17,107 bases of DNA from CAG-273 sp963560005 (lineage in GTDB: Bacteria; Bacillota; Clostridia; TANB77; CAG-508), in assembly GCA_963560005.1 (NCBI GenBank), contig CAUWNG010000042.1:1-17107 (forward strand), in the 5' to 3' direction. Position 1 is the first letter of the stretch. Each line of letters opens with the position of its first letter. The notes under the pieces are model-generated. The model had not been told where the DNA came from. It saw only the letters and a program-made list of their open reading frames with translations, and made no database searches. Positions 7,668-15,305 of the stretch are shown piece by piece. The translations under genes were made by a program, and so were the position numbers.

Positions 7668-8816
7668 CTATTCTGCAGCAGCTGCTACAGTTATTGTTGC
7701 ATGGTTTGCAAATGTTTTGCCTTTACTGTCAGTTACTTTTACATTGATTTTATAATCTTTTTGTGTTAAAGGTGTTGTATTTACTTTTACATTAGAGCTG
7801 TCTATTTTAAAAGAAGCATTATCTACTCCATTTGTTTCATCAGCTTCTAAATTATATGTAAATGGACTCGTACCATCTGTTGTAGACAATGTAGCAACCA
7901 CTGCATCAACATTTACATTTGCATTTCCTTCTTGTAAGCCTCCTGTTGGTGTTATTGTTAGTCCTGTTATTTCAGGGGATACTATACTAGATTTTTTTTT
8001 TATTTGAACACCTAATTTATTTGTTACCATTAAGCCACCAACTTGTCTACCTTGTAATGCAGAAGCACCAATATGTTTTCCATCTTTAATGTCTTCAAAC
8101 TTTGGCTCTACCTTCCATACTTCGTATTTTTGGCAGAATCTTTTATCGTAGATTATAAACTCGACATCTTCTCCCATTAAATAATTTGCCTTTACAGCTA
8201 CACCGTTTATTTTTCCAATTACACCTTCTCTAATTAATTCTGCTCCTAATGTTCCAGATGTATTTGAAAATTTTTCATCAGTTAAGAGTAATAATTCTGT
8301 TTCTGCAGACACAGCAACTCTCATAGAACTTACTTTCATGTTTCTTTCTTTCAGGTTTTTTATTGCTTTTGCTATTTTTTCGTATGCATCTGTTGTTGTT
8401 AAGCCTGTAGTATCAGAACTTACTGTTCCTGTCATTAATGCTTCTATAGCCATATTTTCTTTCTTTAACCCTATAGAATATCCAGCACTCTCTATTCTTT
8501 GTGCTCTTAAATTATCTGGTACTGCTTCTGCTTCATATCCATCTACTAATTCGTTTATTCCGTAATCTTTATCGATTGGTAATGATAGATAGTCTGTAGC
8601 AGATTGAGACAATTCTATACCATTTTTGATATCATAGTCTGAAACTTTTACTTCTCCATTTCTTGTAGGCACCATTATTTGTCCTGTCACTTCGTCCTTC
8701 TCGTAATCAGTTGAGAAGTCATCATAAATATTCATTTCTGCTCTCGCAATTGTTAATACCTCATTCGCATAAGTTTCTTTCCTTTTATGTGTTCCTGTTC
8801 CTAATGCATTTGCCAT
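7668..8816 (-). CDS. Major capsid protein with C-terminal Ig-like domain
   Basis: This 382-aa protein starts MANALGTGTHKRKETYANEV, one of the common non-cleaved HK97-fold capsid starts. Segments such as KVSDYDIKNGIELSQ, VAVSAETELLLLTD, GKINGVAVKANYLMG and LQGRQVGGLMVTNKLGVQIK (up to about 277) match the N-arm, P-domain and closing strands. Residues about 280-380 form a separate domain, PEITGLTITPTGG...FTYNLEADET...YKINVKVTDSKGKTF, typical of Ig/cadherin-like beta sandwiches on capsid surfaces. It ends in an Ala-rich tail. A separate scaffold gene lies just upstream. AAAGGA lies before the ATG. Confidence 0.9.
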   Translation of the reverse strand: MANALGTGTHKRKETYANEVLTIARAEMNIYDDFSTDYEKDEVTGQIMVPTRNGEVKVSDYDIKNGIELSQSATDYLSLPIDKDYGINELVDGYEAEAVPDNLRAQRIESAGYSIGLKKENMAIEALMTGTVSSDTTGLTTTDAYEKIAKAIKNLKERNMKVSSMRVAVSAETELLLLTDEKFSNTSGTLGAELIREGVIGKINGVAVKANYLMGEDVEFIIYDKRFCQKYEVWKVEPKFEDIKDGKHIGASALQGRQVGGLMVTNKLGVQIKKKSSIVSPEITGLTITPTGGLQEGNANVNVDAVVATLSTTDGTSPFTYNLEADETNGVDNASFKIDSSNVKVNTTPLTQKDYKINVKVTDSKGKTFANHATITVAAAAE

Positions 8817-8818
8817 AA

Positions 8819-9388
8819 TTAATCATCCTTTCCATTAAATAATTCAGGGTGTTTTGCCTTTAATATTGCACTTACACCATTTTCATTTGAGCTTATAGTT
8901 CTTACTGGTACACCAGTGGCTTTAGGCTCTGTTGTTTCAATTTCTTGTTTTAAATATTTAGGATTATCTTTCAAGAACTTAACCAAATTCTCTTCAAACT
9001 CGCCTTCCATTTTGCCTACTTTAAAAAGCACATAATCAGCATCATCTTTGTTTACTCCCGCCTCTAAAATAGCATTTGTTTGTTTTAAAGTATTTAGCTC
9101 ATTAAGTGTTTTTTGATATTCAGCATCCTTTTCGGCTTGTTTTTGTTCTGCTGTTTTTTGACTTTCTTGCCATTCTTTAAATGCTTTCAACTCTTCTTTT
9201 GAAGGCATTCCTTTCATTTTTTTAGCAACCATTGCATCGGCTATTTTTTGTGCTTCTGCCTTTACATCAATTTCAGCTTTTCCCTCATTTTTTTCTGTAG
9301 TTTGAGTATCTACATCCCCAGCTCCTTCAACTTCATTGTTTTCTGCTGTTCTGTTTTCTTCTTTTTCTAAATCTTTGTTATCTTCCAT
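8819..9388 (-). CDS. Capsid scaffold protein (DUF4355 family)
   Basis: The start chosen is the ATG at 9388 after GGGAGGTAAAA. Ten further open codons upstream lack a ribosome site. The 189-aa product has an acidic N-terminus (EDNKDLEKEENRTAENNEVE), a coiled coil of about residues 45-110 (KEELKAFKEWQESQKTAEQK and following), and a C-terminal AILEAGVNKDDADYVLFKVG segment typical of DUF4355/Gp20-like scaffolds. It guides assembly of the procapsid and is then lost. It sits two bases before the capsid gene, so the two are translated together. Confidence 0.85.
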   Translation of the reverse strand: MEDNKDLEKEENRTAENNEVEGAGDVDTQTTEKNEGKAEIDVKAEAQKIADAMVAKKMKGMPSKEELKAFKEWQESQKTAEQKQAEKDAEYQKTLNELNTLKQTNAILEAGVNKDDADYVLFKVGKMEGEFEENLVKFLKDNPKYLKQEIETTEPKATGVPVRTISSNENGVSAILKAKHPELFNGKDD

Positions 9389-9463
9389 TTTTACCTCCCG
9401 TTTATCGCCCGTCGGCATTTTCCCAGTTGTTCTTTTAAGCCTGCTACTGTAAAAAAGGCATAT

Positions 9464-9490
9464 AAAAAAGACAGTCTTTAAAACTGTCTT
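9464..9490 (-). terminator. Intra-operon terminator or attenuator before scaffold and capsid genes
   Basis: On the minus strand AAGACAGT and ACTGTCTT form an eight-base-pair stem followed by TTTTTTAT. It sits in the 189-base gap between the minor head protein and the scaffold. If strong it would cut the structural transcript, so either read-through (antitermination) or a promoter just after it is needed for capsid expression. I do not see a convincing promoter. Confidence 0.65.
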
Positions 9491-9577
9491 AAATAACTAT
9501 TTTAGAAGGCTGTTAGTTTTCTTTTATCTGTCCACTCATTTACCTTTCAAAGCTCTTTTAATGAAAGCACCTTCTTT

Positions 9578-10714
9578 TTAAATAACTAATCTGCTATTAT
9601 CTTTCTTTAATCCTGTTTGTTTTAACAAATTATTTAGCTGTGAATTATCTTCTTTTTGTCTTGATTTTATATTTCTTATTTCTGCTTCTACTTCTTCTAT
9701 TTTTATTTCTTTATTATTACTTGTTAGAATTGCTTGTTGTGCTCTTAAGTCTTTTTTATCTTGTCTTATCTGTCTTTCCATTTTTCTTTGAATTTGTGTT
9801 GCATCATATACAGATATTTGTTGTCCATTGTAAGTAACTTTTTCATTTTGCCAATCTTTCAGTTGTTCATTTGTATAAGTTCTAGTAGAGCCTTCAAAAT
9901 ATGGATACCAATCATGATGGCAATTTACTCCCTTAAATCCTGTTATTTCACCGTATCCTATATCTCTTAAACTCAAGTATCCTCTTTTTCCACTTCTACT
10001 AACAATCTTTCCTTGCCATTTTGCATGTTCAGGTCTAGCCCCACTGTATGCTGATAATTCCATTAAATCACAACCAACTTCATCAGCTCTTAATTCTTGC
10101 AATTTACCACAATTTTGATTTACTGCTGTAACAACATTCGTTCTTATTGCACTTTCCAAACTTCTTTTAGCTCCTGATGGATATTCTATAACAGCACCTT
10201 GTTTACTTAATTTTTTTATTTCATCAACTATGGCTTGAGTATAACTTTTTACTCCAGTACTAGTTTCCATATAGGCCATATTTATCGCATTATAAAATTG
10301 ACTTTGCGCAGTACTTGCAGTAGTCATACATAAATTTTGTAAATTGCCTGCAGTTCTTATTATGGTTGCATTCATAATTTGTTTAATACTTTCACTTTGT
10401 TTTAATGGAACAGGATTTAAACCATTTTCTTTATATATTTGATCATCAAACTTTAAACTTTTTTCTCCTGCTTCATAAAATATGCGATTTACTTCTTCTA
10501 CTGTTGTATTATTGTACTCTGCAACTAATCTTATAATATCTTGATATAAAAATCCCATCTCTTCAGCTATTTTTAAATTATTAATAACTACTGTATTTGC
10601 ATATCCAAAATTAGCTATTCTTGTTGCTATTTCTTCTATTATTTGTAATTCTAAATTTTCATATATTCCTACAGCTTGTTTTTCTATGTTTATAAAATCA
10701 CTTTGAGTTAGCAC
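9578..10714 (-). CDS. Minor capsid / head morphogenesis protein (Phage_min_cap2 type)
   Basis: A GTG at 10714 serves as start, preceded by AAGGG. The 378-aa product has a helical N-terminal half (EKQAVGIYENLELQIIEEIA, then AEYNNTTVEEVNRIF) and a MuF-like core with LESAIRTNVVTAVNQ, a GARPEHAKWQGKIVS motif and GFKGVNCHHDWYPYFEG (about 220-275). These mark the minor capsid protein 2 group, which is injected with or bound near the portal. The C-terminus is charged and helical (QIQRKMERQIRQDKKDLRAQ). Gene order portal, small gene, this gene, scaffold is standard. Confidence 0.88.
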   Translation of the reverse strand: MLTQSDFINIEKQAVGIYENLELQIIEEIATRIANFGYANTVVINNLKIAEEMGFLYQDIIRLVAEYNNTTVEEVNRIFYEAGEKSLKFDDQIYKENGLNPVPLKQSESIKQIMNATIIRTAGNLQNLCMTTASTAQSQFYNAINMAYMETSTGVKSYTQAIVDEIKKLSKQGAVIEYPSGAKRSLESAIRTNVVTAVNQNCGKLQELRADEVGCDLMELSAYSGARPEHAKWQGKIVSRSGKRGYLSLRDIGYGEITGFKGVNCHHDWYPYFEGSTRTYTNEQLKDWQNEKVTYNGQQISVYDATQIQRKMERQIRQDKKDLRAQQAILTSNNKEIKIEEVEAEIRNIKSRQKEDNSQLNNLLKQTGLKKDNSRLVI

Positions 10715-10724
10715 ACTTTTTCCC

Positions 10725-10844
10725 TTACCTTCCTATGTACTTTGTTAAAGGTCCAACATCATAAGTAGCTACAAACTCGTAAATAGGTTTATTAATATTT
10801 TCCTCTAATGCTTCTTGTATTTGTTTTTGTATATTTATTTCCAT
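10725..10844 (-). CDS. Small phage protein of 39 aa between portal and minor capsid
   Basis: This short gene has a clean GGAGG site nine bases before its ATG. It encodes MEINIQKQIQEALEEN, then NKPIYEFVATYDVGPLTKYI and ends in GR. It fits exactly in the portal to minor-head gap with its own start and stop. I do not recognise the family. The amphipathic N-terminus could bind the portal or head protein, but there is no direct evidence. Confidence 0.6.
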   Translation of the reverse strand: MEINIQKQIQEALEENINKPIYEFVATYDVGPLTKYIGR

Positions 10845-10865
10845 CAAAAATCCTCCTTTTGTTTT

Positions 10866-12299
10866 TTATGTTTCAGCAAATCCAAAAGCTTCTTGATTAC
10901 TCATTTTTTCTTCTTGTATTTTTACAAGTTCTTCTTCTGCTTCTTCTTCAGTCATTCCTTTTATATCCATCAAGTAAGATTTCTTACTCCTTAGTCCTTG
11001 TGATACTTCTAATTGTGCTCTTGTCATTTCTGCATTTTTATCTTCAATAATTGAATCATCTGATATTATTGTTATATTATTTGTTTTTATTCCTTCGAGC
11101 TCACAAACTGCTTTTACTAAGTCATATACACAATCATTTATAATTGTTTGATAATGTACCTTTGTTCTAAACGCTTGACTATTTTCACTTATTACTTCTG
11201 TTGCTGTTTTAGTTCCAGCTCCATCAAATTTATAATAGTTACTTCCTAGCCCTACGTTTTCTGTCAACCAGTTTAAATCTGCATTAATACTATCTATATG
11301 TTCTTGATATCTTATATTAAAGTCTATTTCTTTTACTGGTTCTTTCATTTTATCGCTGTCTATATTTAATGCTTGATATACTTTGTCATTTTTGTCGAAA
11401 TATTGTACAAAATGAGGATTTCCGTCTGCATCTGTTTCCATTCCGCCTTTCATCGCAGATTGATCTACTACAATTCTTTTCTTTCCAAGTATAAATTCGT
11501 TGTAGAAGCTATCATATTTGACATCCAATGACTTAAATCTATCTATACTATTAGCATAAATTGAAATACACATAGGACTATTTGTATCAAAGTTATTTGC
11601 TAAGTTAGGTTTCCATATTTGAAAATAAGGGTTTCTTGTTATTACTACTTCACTTTCTTTTACATTAAGAAATACATCATTGAAATTCAATTGTTTTCCC
11701 AATGTTGTATCTGTGTTCGATTTATATATTTCATTTAATTTGATATATTTATTATCTACGTATTCATGGTATGTTATATGCGTATAGTATATTTTATTTT
11801 TGCCTTTTTTTTCTATAAATCTACTAACTGTTATCATTCCTGATATATAACCATTAGTAAACTTATAAGGAATAATCACATCTCCATCTATATAATCTAT
11901 TATTGTTTTATTGTTTTCGTCTTTATATTCAACTGTTCCTCCATTACCAAGTGCTAACATTTTCTCAATAAAAATAGGAAGATTAACAGTAAAGGCATTT
12001 TCTTTACTATCTAACACTTCCCATAATTTTTTTGTTGCATTTTTGTTGCTTAAATCTATCCTTGTTTTTTCTGTCCATAACAGTTTTGTTATATCCTCGC
12101 ATAATTTCTTTGGCATATTCATTGTAAGTCTTTCGCAATCCACAGACTTTCCACATACTACTTCTGTATAATAGTGAAAATCATTTACACTTCCCCTATA
12201 CCAGCTTTTCCATATAGCCATTAAATCGTATATCGTTCCAACTGTTAGATTTATTCCTTTTTTACTTAATACACTTGCTATATTATCATAAAAGTCCAT
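10866..12299 (-). CDS. Portal protein (SPP1 gp6 / A118 type)
   Basis: This 477-aa protein forms the dodecameric ring through which DNA enters and leaves the capsid. Typical landmarks of the A118/SPP1 group are WKSWYRGSVNDFHYYTE (about 30-46), KKLCEDITKLLWTEKT, GGTVEYKDENNKTIIDYIDG, ITRNPYFQIWKPN, MCISIYANSIDRFKSLD, GLGSNYYKFDGAGTKTATEV (about 370-390) and FRTKVHYQTIINDC. The C-terminus is acidic (MTEEEAEEELVKIQEEK). It follows the large terminase by 12 bases, with AGGAGAAACAAA before the ATG. Confidence 0.92.
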   Translation of the reverse strand: MDFYDNIASVLSKKGINLTVGTIYDLMAIWKSWYRGSVNDFHYYTEVVCGKSVDCERLTMNMPKKLCEDITKLLWTEKTRIDLSNKNATKKLWEVLDSKENAFTVNLPIFIEKMLALGNGGTVEYKDENNKTIIDYIDGDVIIPYKFTNGYISGMITVSRFIEKKGKNKIYYTHITYHEYVDNKYIKLNEIYKSNTDTTLGKQLNFNDVFLNVKESEVVITRNPYFQIWKPNLANNFDTNSPMCISIYANSIDRFKSLDVKYDSFYNEFILGKKRIVVDQSAMKGGMETDADGNPHFVQYFDKNDKVYQALNIDSDKMKEPVKEIDFNIRYQEHIDSINADLNWLTENVGLGSNYYKFDGAGTKTATEVISENSQAFRTKVHYQTIINDCVYDLVKAVCELEGIKTNNITIISDDSIIEDKNAEMTRAQLEVSQGLRSKKSYLMDIKGMTEEEAEEELVKIQEEKMSNQEAFGFAET

Positions 12300-12311
12300 T
12301 TTGTTTCTCCT

Positions 12312-13682
12312 TTACTGTTTTAATCCTAATTTTTGCAAATTATCTTTTATCCAATACTGAAATTGGTCCTGTGTGTGTTCGGCATAACTATATGCATAAT
12401 CCTGTGTGTATGTGTTGTAATATTTTTCAGAACTTAAAAAAGCTTTTTCCGTTTTATCTGGAATAGGCTTTCCTTTTTCGATGCTATCTTTTAGCCACAT
12501 ATAGTTTTCATTTTCTTTTTTAAATATTTGATTATTGTTATTGTTCAATACTCTAAACTTTTTCTTTGCCAAAAAGTCCTGCGAATAATCTATTAATTGT
12601 TCTTTATCTGTACCTTTGTCTACAGGATGTAATCTTCTTCCATAGTCTTTAAAGTATTGATTTCTCAATGCTCCTTCTGCACTATCTATCGTTTCTTTAT
12701 CTGTTCCTGCTTGAAATTTTTTATTTACTACTAGTTCAAAATTAAATATGTCTCTACTTAATTCAGAAGGTGCCTTCTTATTAGATTTTTCGTGTGGACT
12801 ATAATAATATGTATCTAATAAATACCAATATCCATCACTTCCGAACCCATAAGCTCCACATGTAGTAGCTGATGTTTGATGTCCTGAATCTATTGAAAAA
12901 TCTATATATAATATTTTTATATTATTTTTTTCTAGATAGTCTTCTGGCACATATTCAATAAGTTCAGGATTATATATAAGTCCTTCTAATCCTATCACTT
13001 CTCCTAAATAAATCCATCTATAGCGTTTTTCATCGTTTCTTTTCATTTCCTCTGCTTGTTCTATAAACTTTTTTCCAAGCCATTTTTCTGATACTGTTCT
13101 ATAATCAGATTGAGTAATAATACAATCTTTTCTTTTTGACATTCTTTCTACCCATTGGTTTACCCAATGAAATTTGTTTTTGGGTGGATTAAACGAATAT
13201 AGAACTATAAACCAATCATCATTTCCTCTTGTAAAAGTTGCTATAATCTGATCTATGTCATCAGGACTATCAAATTCTGTTAATTCTTCAAACCATAATA
13301 TTTTGATAGGTGTTTCTTCATCTATCATTCCTTTAATTTTTTCATAATCATCTCCGCCTGCAAAATATATGTTATTCTTATTATTCAAATGAATTTCTAA
13401 AGGACTTTTAAAAGCTGTATAATCTAATTCTTCCTCTAAATATAGCCTCTTTAATGCCCTTTTAATTTCTTTATATACAGAATTTCTTAAAGTATTTTGA
13501 TATCGCCTTATTATAACCGCACTACAATTATTAAATTGTTCACAAAACAAAGAAATTTTTATTCCATTCTTACTTGTTTTTGTACTCCCTCTTCCACCTT
13601 TATCAATTTGATGCGTTACTTTTGAATTAAAAGTGTTCCAAAAATGGGGTGCTATTATTTCTTTCAATCTAACTTGTGGCAT
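12312..13682 (-). CDS. terL: Terminase large subunit (PBSX/Terminase_3 type)
   Basis: The gene overlaps the small terminase end. Two in-frame starts exist, at 13691 and 13682. The second (MPQVRLKEII) has GGAG at a normal distance and is preferred. The 456-aa product is the packaging ATPase and nuclease. Visible motifs (numbering from the preferred start) are Walker A KGGRGSTKTS at 28-37, Walker B ILWFEE at 128-133, the coupling motif SFNPP at 163-167, and the RNase H-like nuclease start ILYIDFSIDSG with Asp261. Later segments (LHPVDKGTDKEQLIDYSQ) belong to the nuclease domain. Confidence 0.95.
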   Translation of the reverse strand: MPQVRLKEIIAPHFWNTFNSKVTHQIDKGGRGSTKTSKNGIKISLFCEQFNNCSAVIIRRYQNTLRNSVYKEIKRALKRLYLEEELDYTAFKSPLEIHLNNKNNIYFAGGDDYEKIKGMIDEETPIKILWFEELTEFDSPDDIDQIIATFTRGNDDWFIVLYSFNPPKNKFHWVNQWVERMSKRKDCIITQSDYRTVSEKWLGKKFIEQAEEMKRNDEKRYRWIYLGEVIGLEGLIYNPELIEYVPEDYLEKNNIKILYIDFSIDSGHQTSATTCGAYGFGSDGYWYLLDTYYYSPHEKSNKKAPSELSRDIFNFELVVNKKFQAGTDKETIDSAEGALRNQYFKDYGRRLHPVDKGTDKEQLIDYSQDFLAKKKFRVLNNNNNQIFKKENENYMWLKDSIEKGKPIPDKTEKAFLSSEKYYNTYTQDYAYSYAEHTQDQFQYWIKDNLQKLGLKQ

Positions 13683-14079
13683 TTTTTTCATTCTCCTGTG
13701 GTAAATCGTTTATAATTTCTACTCTTTGAATCGTTGCTTCTTTTTCAGCTTTATCTCCAATAATATTTCTTAATTCTTGAACTGCTGTTACTTGATTTCT
13801 CCCATTGCCTAAAGCAGTTTTCCATAAAGCGACTATTATTGCCATTTGGTTGTCTATATTATTATCATCTATTCCTAAGTTCTTTAAAATTTCTTTTAAT
13901 TCGTTCCCTTGTCTATCCACTAAATTGAACGGTAACGATAATAATAATTCTGCTTGTTCTTTCATCGCTTTTCTTTTTCTTCGAACTTCTCCTGATTTTT
14001 TCCCACCTTTTCTTCCATTTTCTCTAGCTTCATTCTGGCTTCTTTTGTTTCCTGGTATTAAATTCTGTTCATTAGCCAT
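13669..14079 (-). CDS. terS: Terminase small subunit / KGG-type DNA-binding protein
   Basis: The ATG at 14079 is used; a TTG one codon earlier is also possible. GTGGAGG lies just before. The 136-aa product has a basic, KGG-like N-terminus (RSQNEARENGRKGGKKSGEV, then RRKRKAMKEQAELLL) followed by a helical part with NQMAIIVALWKTALGNGRNQ. That is the pattern of short phage terminase small subunits that recognise packaging sites. The C-terminal tail overlaps the large terminase start, which suggests translational coupling. Homology is moderate, but the position is decisive. Confidence 0.75.
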   Translation of the reverse strand: MANEQNLIPGNKRSQNEARENGRKGGKKSGEVRRKRKAMKEQAELLLSLPFNLVDRQGNELKEILKNLGIDDNNIDNQMAIIVALWKTALGNGRNQVTAVQELRNIIGDKAEKEATIQRVEIINDLPQENEKNATS

Positions 14080-14089
14080 CAACCTCCAC

Positions 14090-14245
14090 CTACTCTTTTT
14101 TATCCATTAAATTCTTAATGCTATTTGCTATAGATGTTACTATACAATATAATATCGACCACAATATTGCCACACTAAAAAATCCAGCTATTAATATTGC
14201 TGGACTAAGTATTATTATTATTAACACTATTAAGATATTTATCAT
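14090..14245 (-). CDS. Small membrane protein of 51 aa
   Basis: The ATG at 14245 overlaps the upstream stop as ATGA, with AAAGGA nearby. The product (MINILIVLIIIILSPAILIA, then a second hydrophobic stretch to about residue 40, ending NLMDKKE) has one long or two short membrane segments and a charged tail. It ends 11 bases before the small terminase start. Function unknown. Confidence 0.6.
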   Translation of the reverse strand: MINILIVLIIIILSPAILIAGFFSVAILWSILYCIVTSIANSIKNLMDKKE

Positions 14246-14451
14246 CTTTCTATTCCTTTCATTATCGCCTTATTTCTTCTTGCCGTTACTGTCATTCTTT
14301 TCTTTTCCTTGTAACCTTGATGTCTTCCTTCTCTTTCATAGTACATGCATTTGACTGTACCATCTATTAATCGTTTTATTTCACAAAGGTCACTTGTTTT
14401 ATTTTTACAGTTCTTACATAAGTTATCTCTATAAACTTCAAATATATTCAT
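14242..14451 (-). CDS. Four-cysteine small phage protein
   Basis: The 69-aa product follows AAGAGG and an ATG at 14451. Four Cys (LCKNCKNKTSDLCEI and TVKCMYYE) form a C-x2-C-x8-C-x11-C array, a probable zinc knuckle, followed by a basic tail ending VTARRNKAIMKGIER. Similar short Cys proteins occur just before terminase genes in clostridial phages. Nucleic-acid binding is plausible. I do not know a named family. Confidence 0.65.
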   Translation of the reverse strand: MNIFEVYRDNLCKNCKNKTSDLCEIKRLIDGTVKCMYYEREGRHQGYKEKKRMTVTARRNKAIMKGIER

Positions 14452-14554
14452 TTGTTTTACCTCTTAAAAATTTCTTCTTTAATCTATTTACTAAATCTTG
14501 TTGTGTCATATTCTTTTTTTGTAATATTAGTTTTATGTATGTTCCTATATTCAT
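14438..14554 (-). CDS. Truncated XRE-like helix-turn-helix protein (38 aa)
   Basis: The ATG lies directly after the TAG of the preceding gene. The product, MNIGTYIKLILQKKNMTQQD then LVNRLKKKFLRGKTNEYI, matches the first two helices of Cro/CI-type repressors, including the MTQQDLVNRL segment. It stops before the recognition helix and runs into the next gene's start. It may be a decayed regulator or a leader peptide that couples translation of the Cys protein. Confidence 0.45.
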   Translation of the reverse strand: MNIGTYIKLILQKKNMTQQDLVNRLKKKFLRGKTNEYI

Positions 14555-14677
14555 CTATTTGCCTAACCTTTTTTGCCTTTTTATAGCTTTTCTTTTTTTG
14601 TTTTCAACAGTTTTTGAAAATTGTTCTGCATATTTTCTTTTTCTTACTTCTCTATTAGATTTTTCATGCAATCCCAT
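14555..14677 (-). CDS. Basic hypothetical phage protein of 40 aa
   Basis: A GGAGGG site precedes the ATG at 14677. The product (MGLHEKSNREVRKRKYAEQF and on to KRQKRLGK) is very rich in Lys and Arg and helical, suggesting nucleic-acid contact. Its stop is directly followed by the ATG of the XRE-like fragment. No family recognised. Confidence 0.5.
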   Translation of the reverse strand: MGLHEKSNREVRKRKYAEQFSKTVENKKRKAIKRQKRLGK

Positions 14678-14679
14678 AT

Positions 14680-14880
14680 TTATCCCTCCAAAAATTCTAA
14701 TCCTTTATCTGTTTTACATCTTATTTCACTTAATCTAGCACATTTCTTAAATAATTTTTCTCCATATTTATTGCTATAAATTTCATTTTTACTGCCCCAA
14801 AAGCCCTTTGGATTTTTTATTTCTATTCCTTTTTCTAATTCCCATTCTTTTATGGTTTGTCTTCTTTCATATTTTGACAT
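14680..14880 (-). CDS. Hypothetical phage protein of 66 aa
   Basis: The ATG at 14880 follows GAGGAG. The product begins MSKYERRQTIKEWELEKGIE and continues KNPKGFWGSKNEIYSNKYGE, with two Cys (KKCARLSEIRC). It recurs, to my memory, among small proteins near clostridial phage terminases, with no known function. It ends three bases before the next start and follows the tRNA-Ser element. Confidence 0.6.
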   Translation of the reverse strand: MSKYERRQTIKEWELEKGIEIKNPKGFWGSKNEIYSNKYGEKLFKKCARLSEIRCKTDKGLEFLEG

Positions 14881-14904
14881 ATATAATCTCCTCTATTTTA
14901 TAAT

Positions 14905-14992
14905 TGGCGACAACCTATGGACTTGCACCATATACCTAAATAGGCACGCATTTCTTAGCAGGAAAGCTCCAGACTTTCTGGATTAGATTGTC
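14905..14992 (-). tRNA. tRNA-Ser(GCT), class II, atypical arms, CCA encoded
   Basis: Read on the minus strand the acceptor GACAATC pairs with GGTTGTC (one G-T), then discriminator G and an encoded CCA at 14907-14905. The anticodon loop is CTGCTAA with anticodon GCT. A long variable arm (CCTA/TAGG hairpin) fits serine. The T arm is TATGG-TGCAAGT-CCATA, lacking the usual TTC. The D arm is CCAGA-AAG-TCTGG without the conserved GG. The element is structurally complete but unusual, so charging is uncertain. Confidence 0.65.
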
Positions 14993-14994
14993 AT

Positions 14995-15180
14995 ATTTGT
15001 GCAGGTTAGGATTTGCACCTAACATATCAACATACGCCCTTTCTATTACCAGCATTAACTCGCTCTCTGTTTATAGGACAGCTGGTGTTGACTTACGGTT
15101 AAGCGTCTACTACTACATAATCTTATTCTTATTATGTTTTGAAACCCTGTTACAGGTATCTATTCCGCCACTGCACAAAT
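14995..15180 (-). ncRNA. Interrupted tRNA-Leu-like RNA element
   Basis: A perfect ten-base inverted repeat (15171-15180 with 14995-15004) forms an acceptor-like stem. The 3' side has a tRNA T arm GTTAGG-TGCAAAT-CCTAAC (15005-15023) and a short variable-arm hairpin. The 5' side has GTGGCGGAAT, and further on AGTAGACGC, together the tRNA-Leu D-arm signature. The whole is 181-186 nt, about 95 more than a tRNA-Leu. The extra sequence contains an ACATAAT/ATTATGT hairpin and a possible pseudoknot (TTAAC/GTTAA crossing CCAGC/GCTGG). No normal anticodon arm was found and no CCA is encoded. It is a degenerate tRNA with insertions or a dedicated tRNA-like RNA. Confidence 0.5.
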
Positions 15181-15303
15181 TTATATTATACTATGCATAG
15201 TTTTATGATGCTTTAAATGATCTACTGCACTCCAATACGTCAAGCCTTTCTCTTTTGCTTGCTTTATGTATGCTTGCGCAGTTTCTTTTGTCCATTTTCT
15301 CAT
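15181..15303 (-). CDS. Hypothetical protein of 40 aa
   Basis: The ATG is two bases after the stop of the Acb2-like gene, with AAGGGAG as ribosome site within that gene's end. The product, MRKWTKETAQAYIKQAKEKG then LTYWSAVDHLKHHKTMHSII, is basic and helical. Its stop directly abuts the tRNA-Leu-like stem. No family recognised. Co-translation with the Acb2-like gene suggests a shared role, but this is only positional. Confidence 0.5.
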   Translation of the reverse strand: MRKWTKETAQAYIKQAKEKGLTYWSAVDHLKHHKTMHSII

Positions 15304-15305
15304 AT

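Noticed and set aside
9391..9470. Open stretch on the minus strand reading YAFFTVAGLKEQLGK before the scaffold gene
   Set aside because: It has no start codon after the preceding stop and includes the terminator tail; perhaps a gene remnant, but not supportable.
13805..14110. 101-codon open frame on the plus strand
   Set aside because: Shadow of the small terminase gene; its product is a compositional artefact of the AT-rich complement.
14995..15180. Group I intron in a tRNA-Leu
   Set aside because: The extra sequence is only about 95 nt and I see no recognisable P7 core or anticodon-loop splice site.
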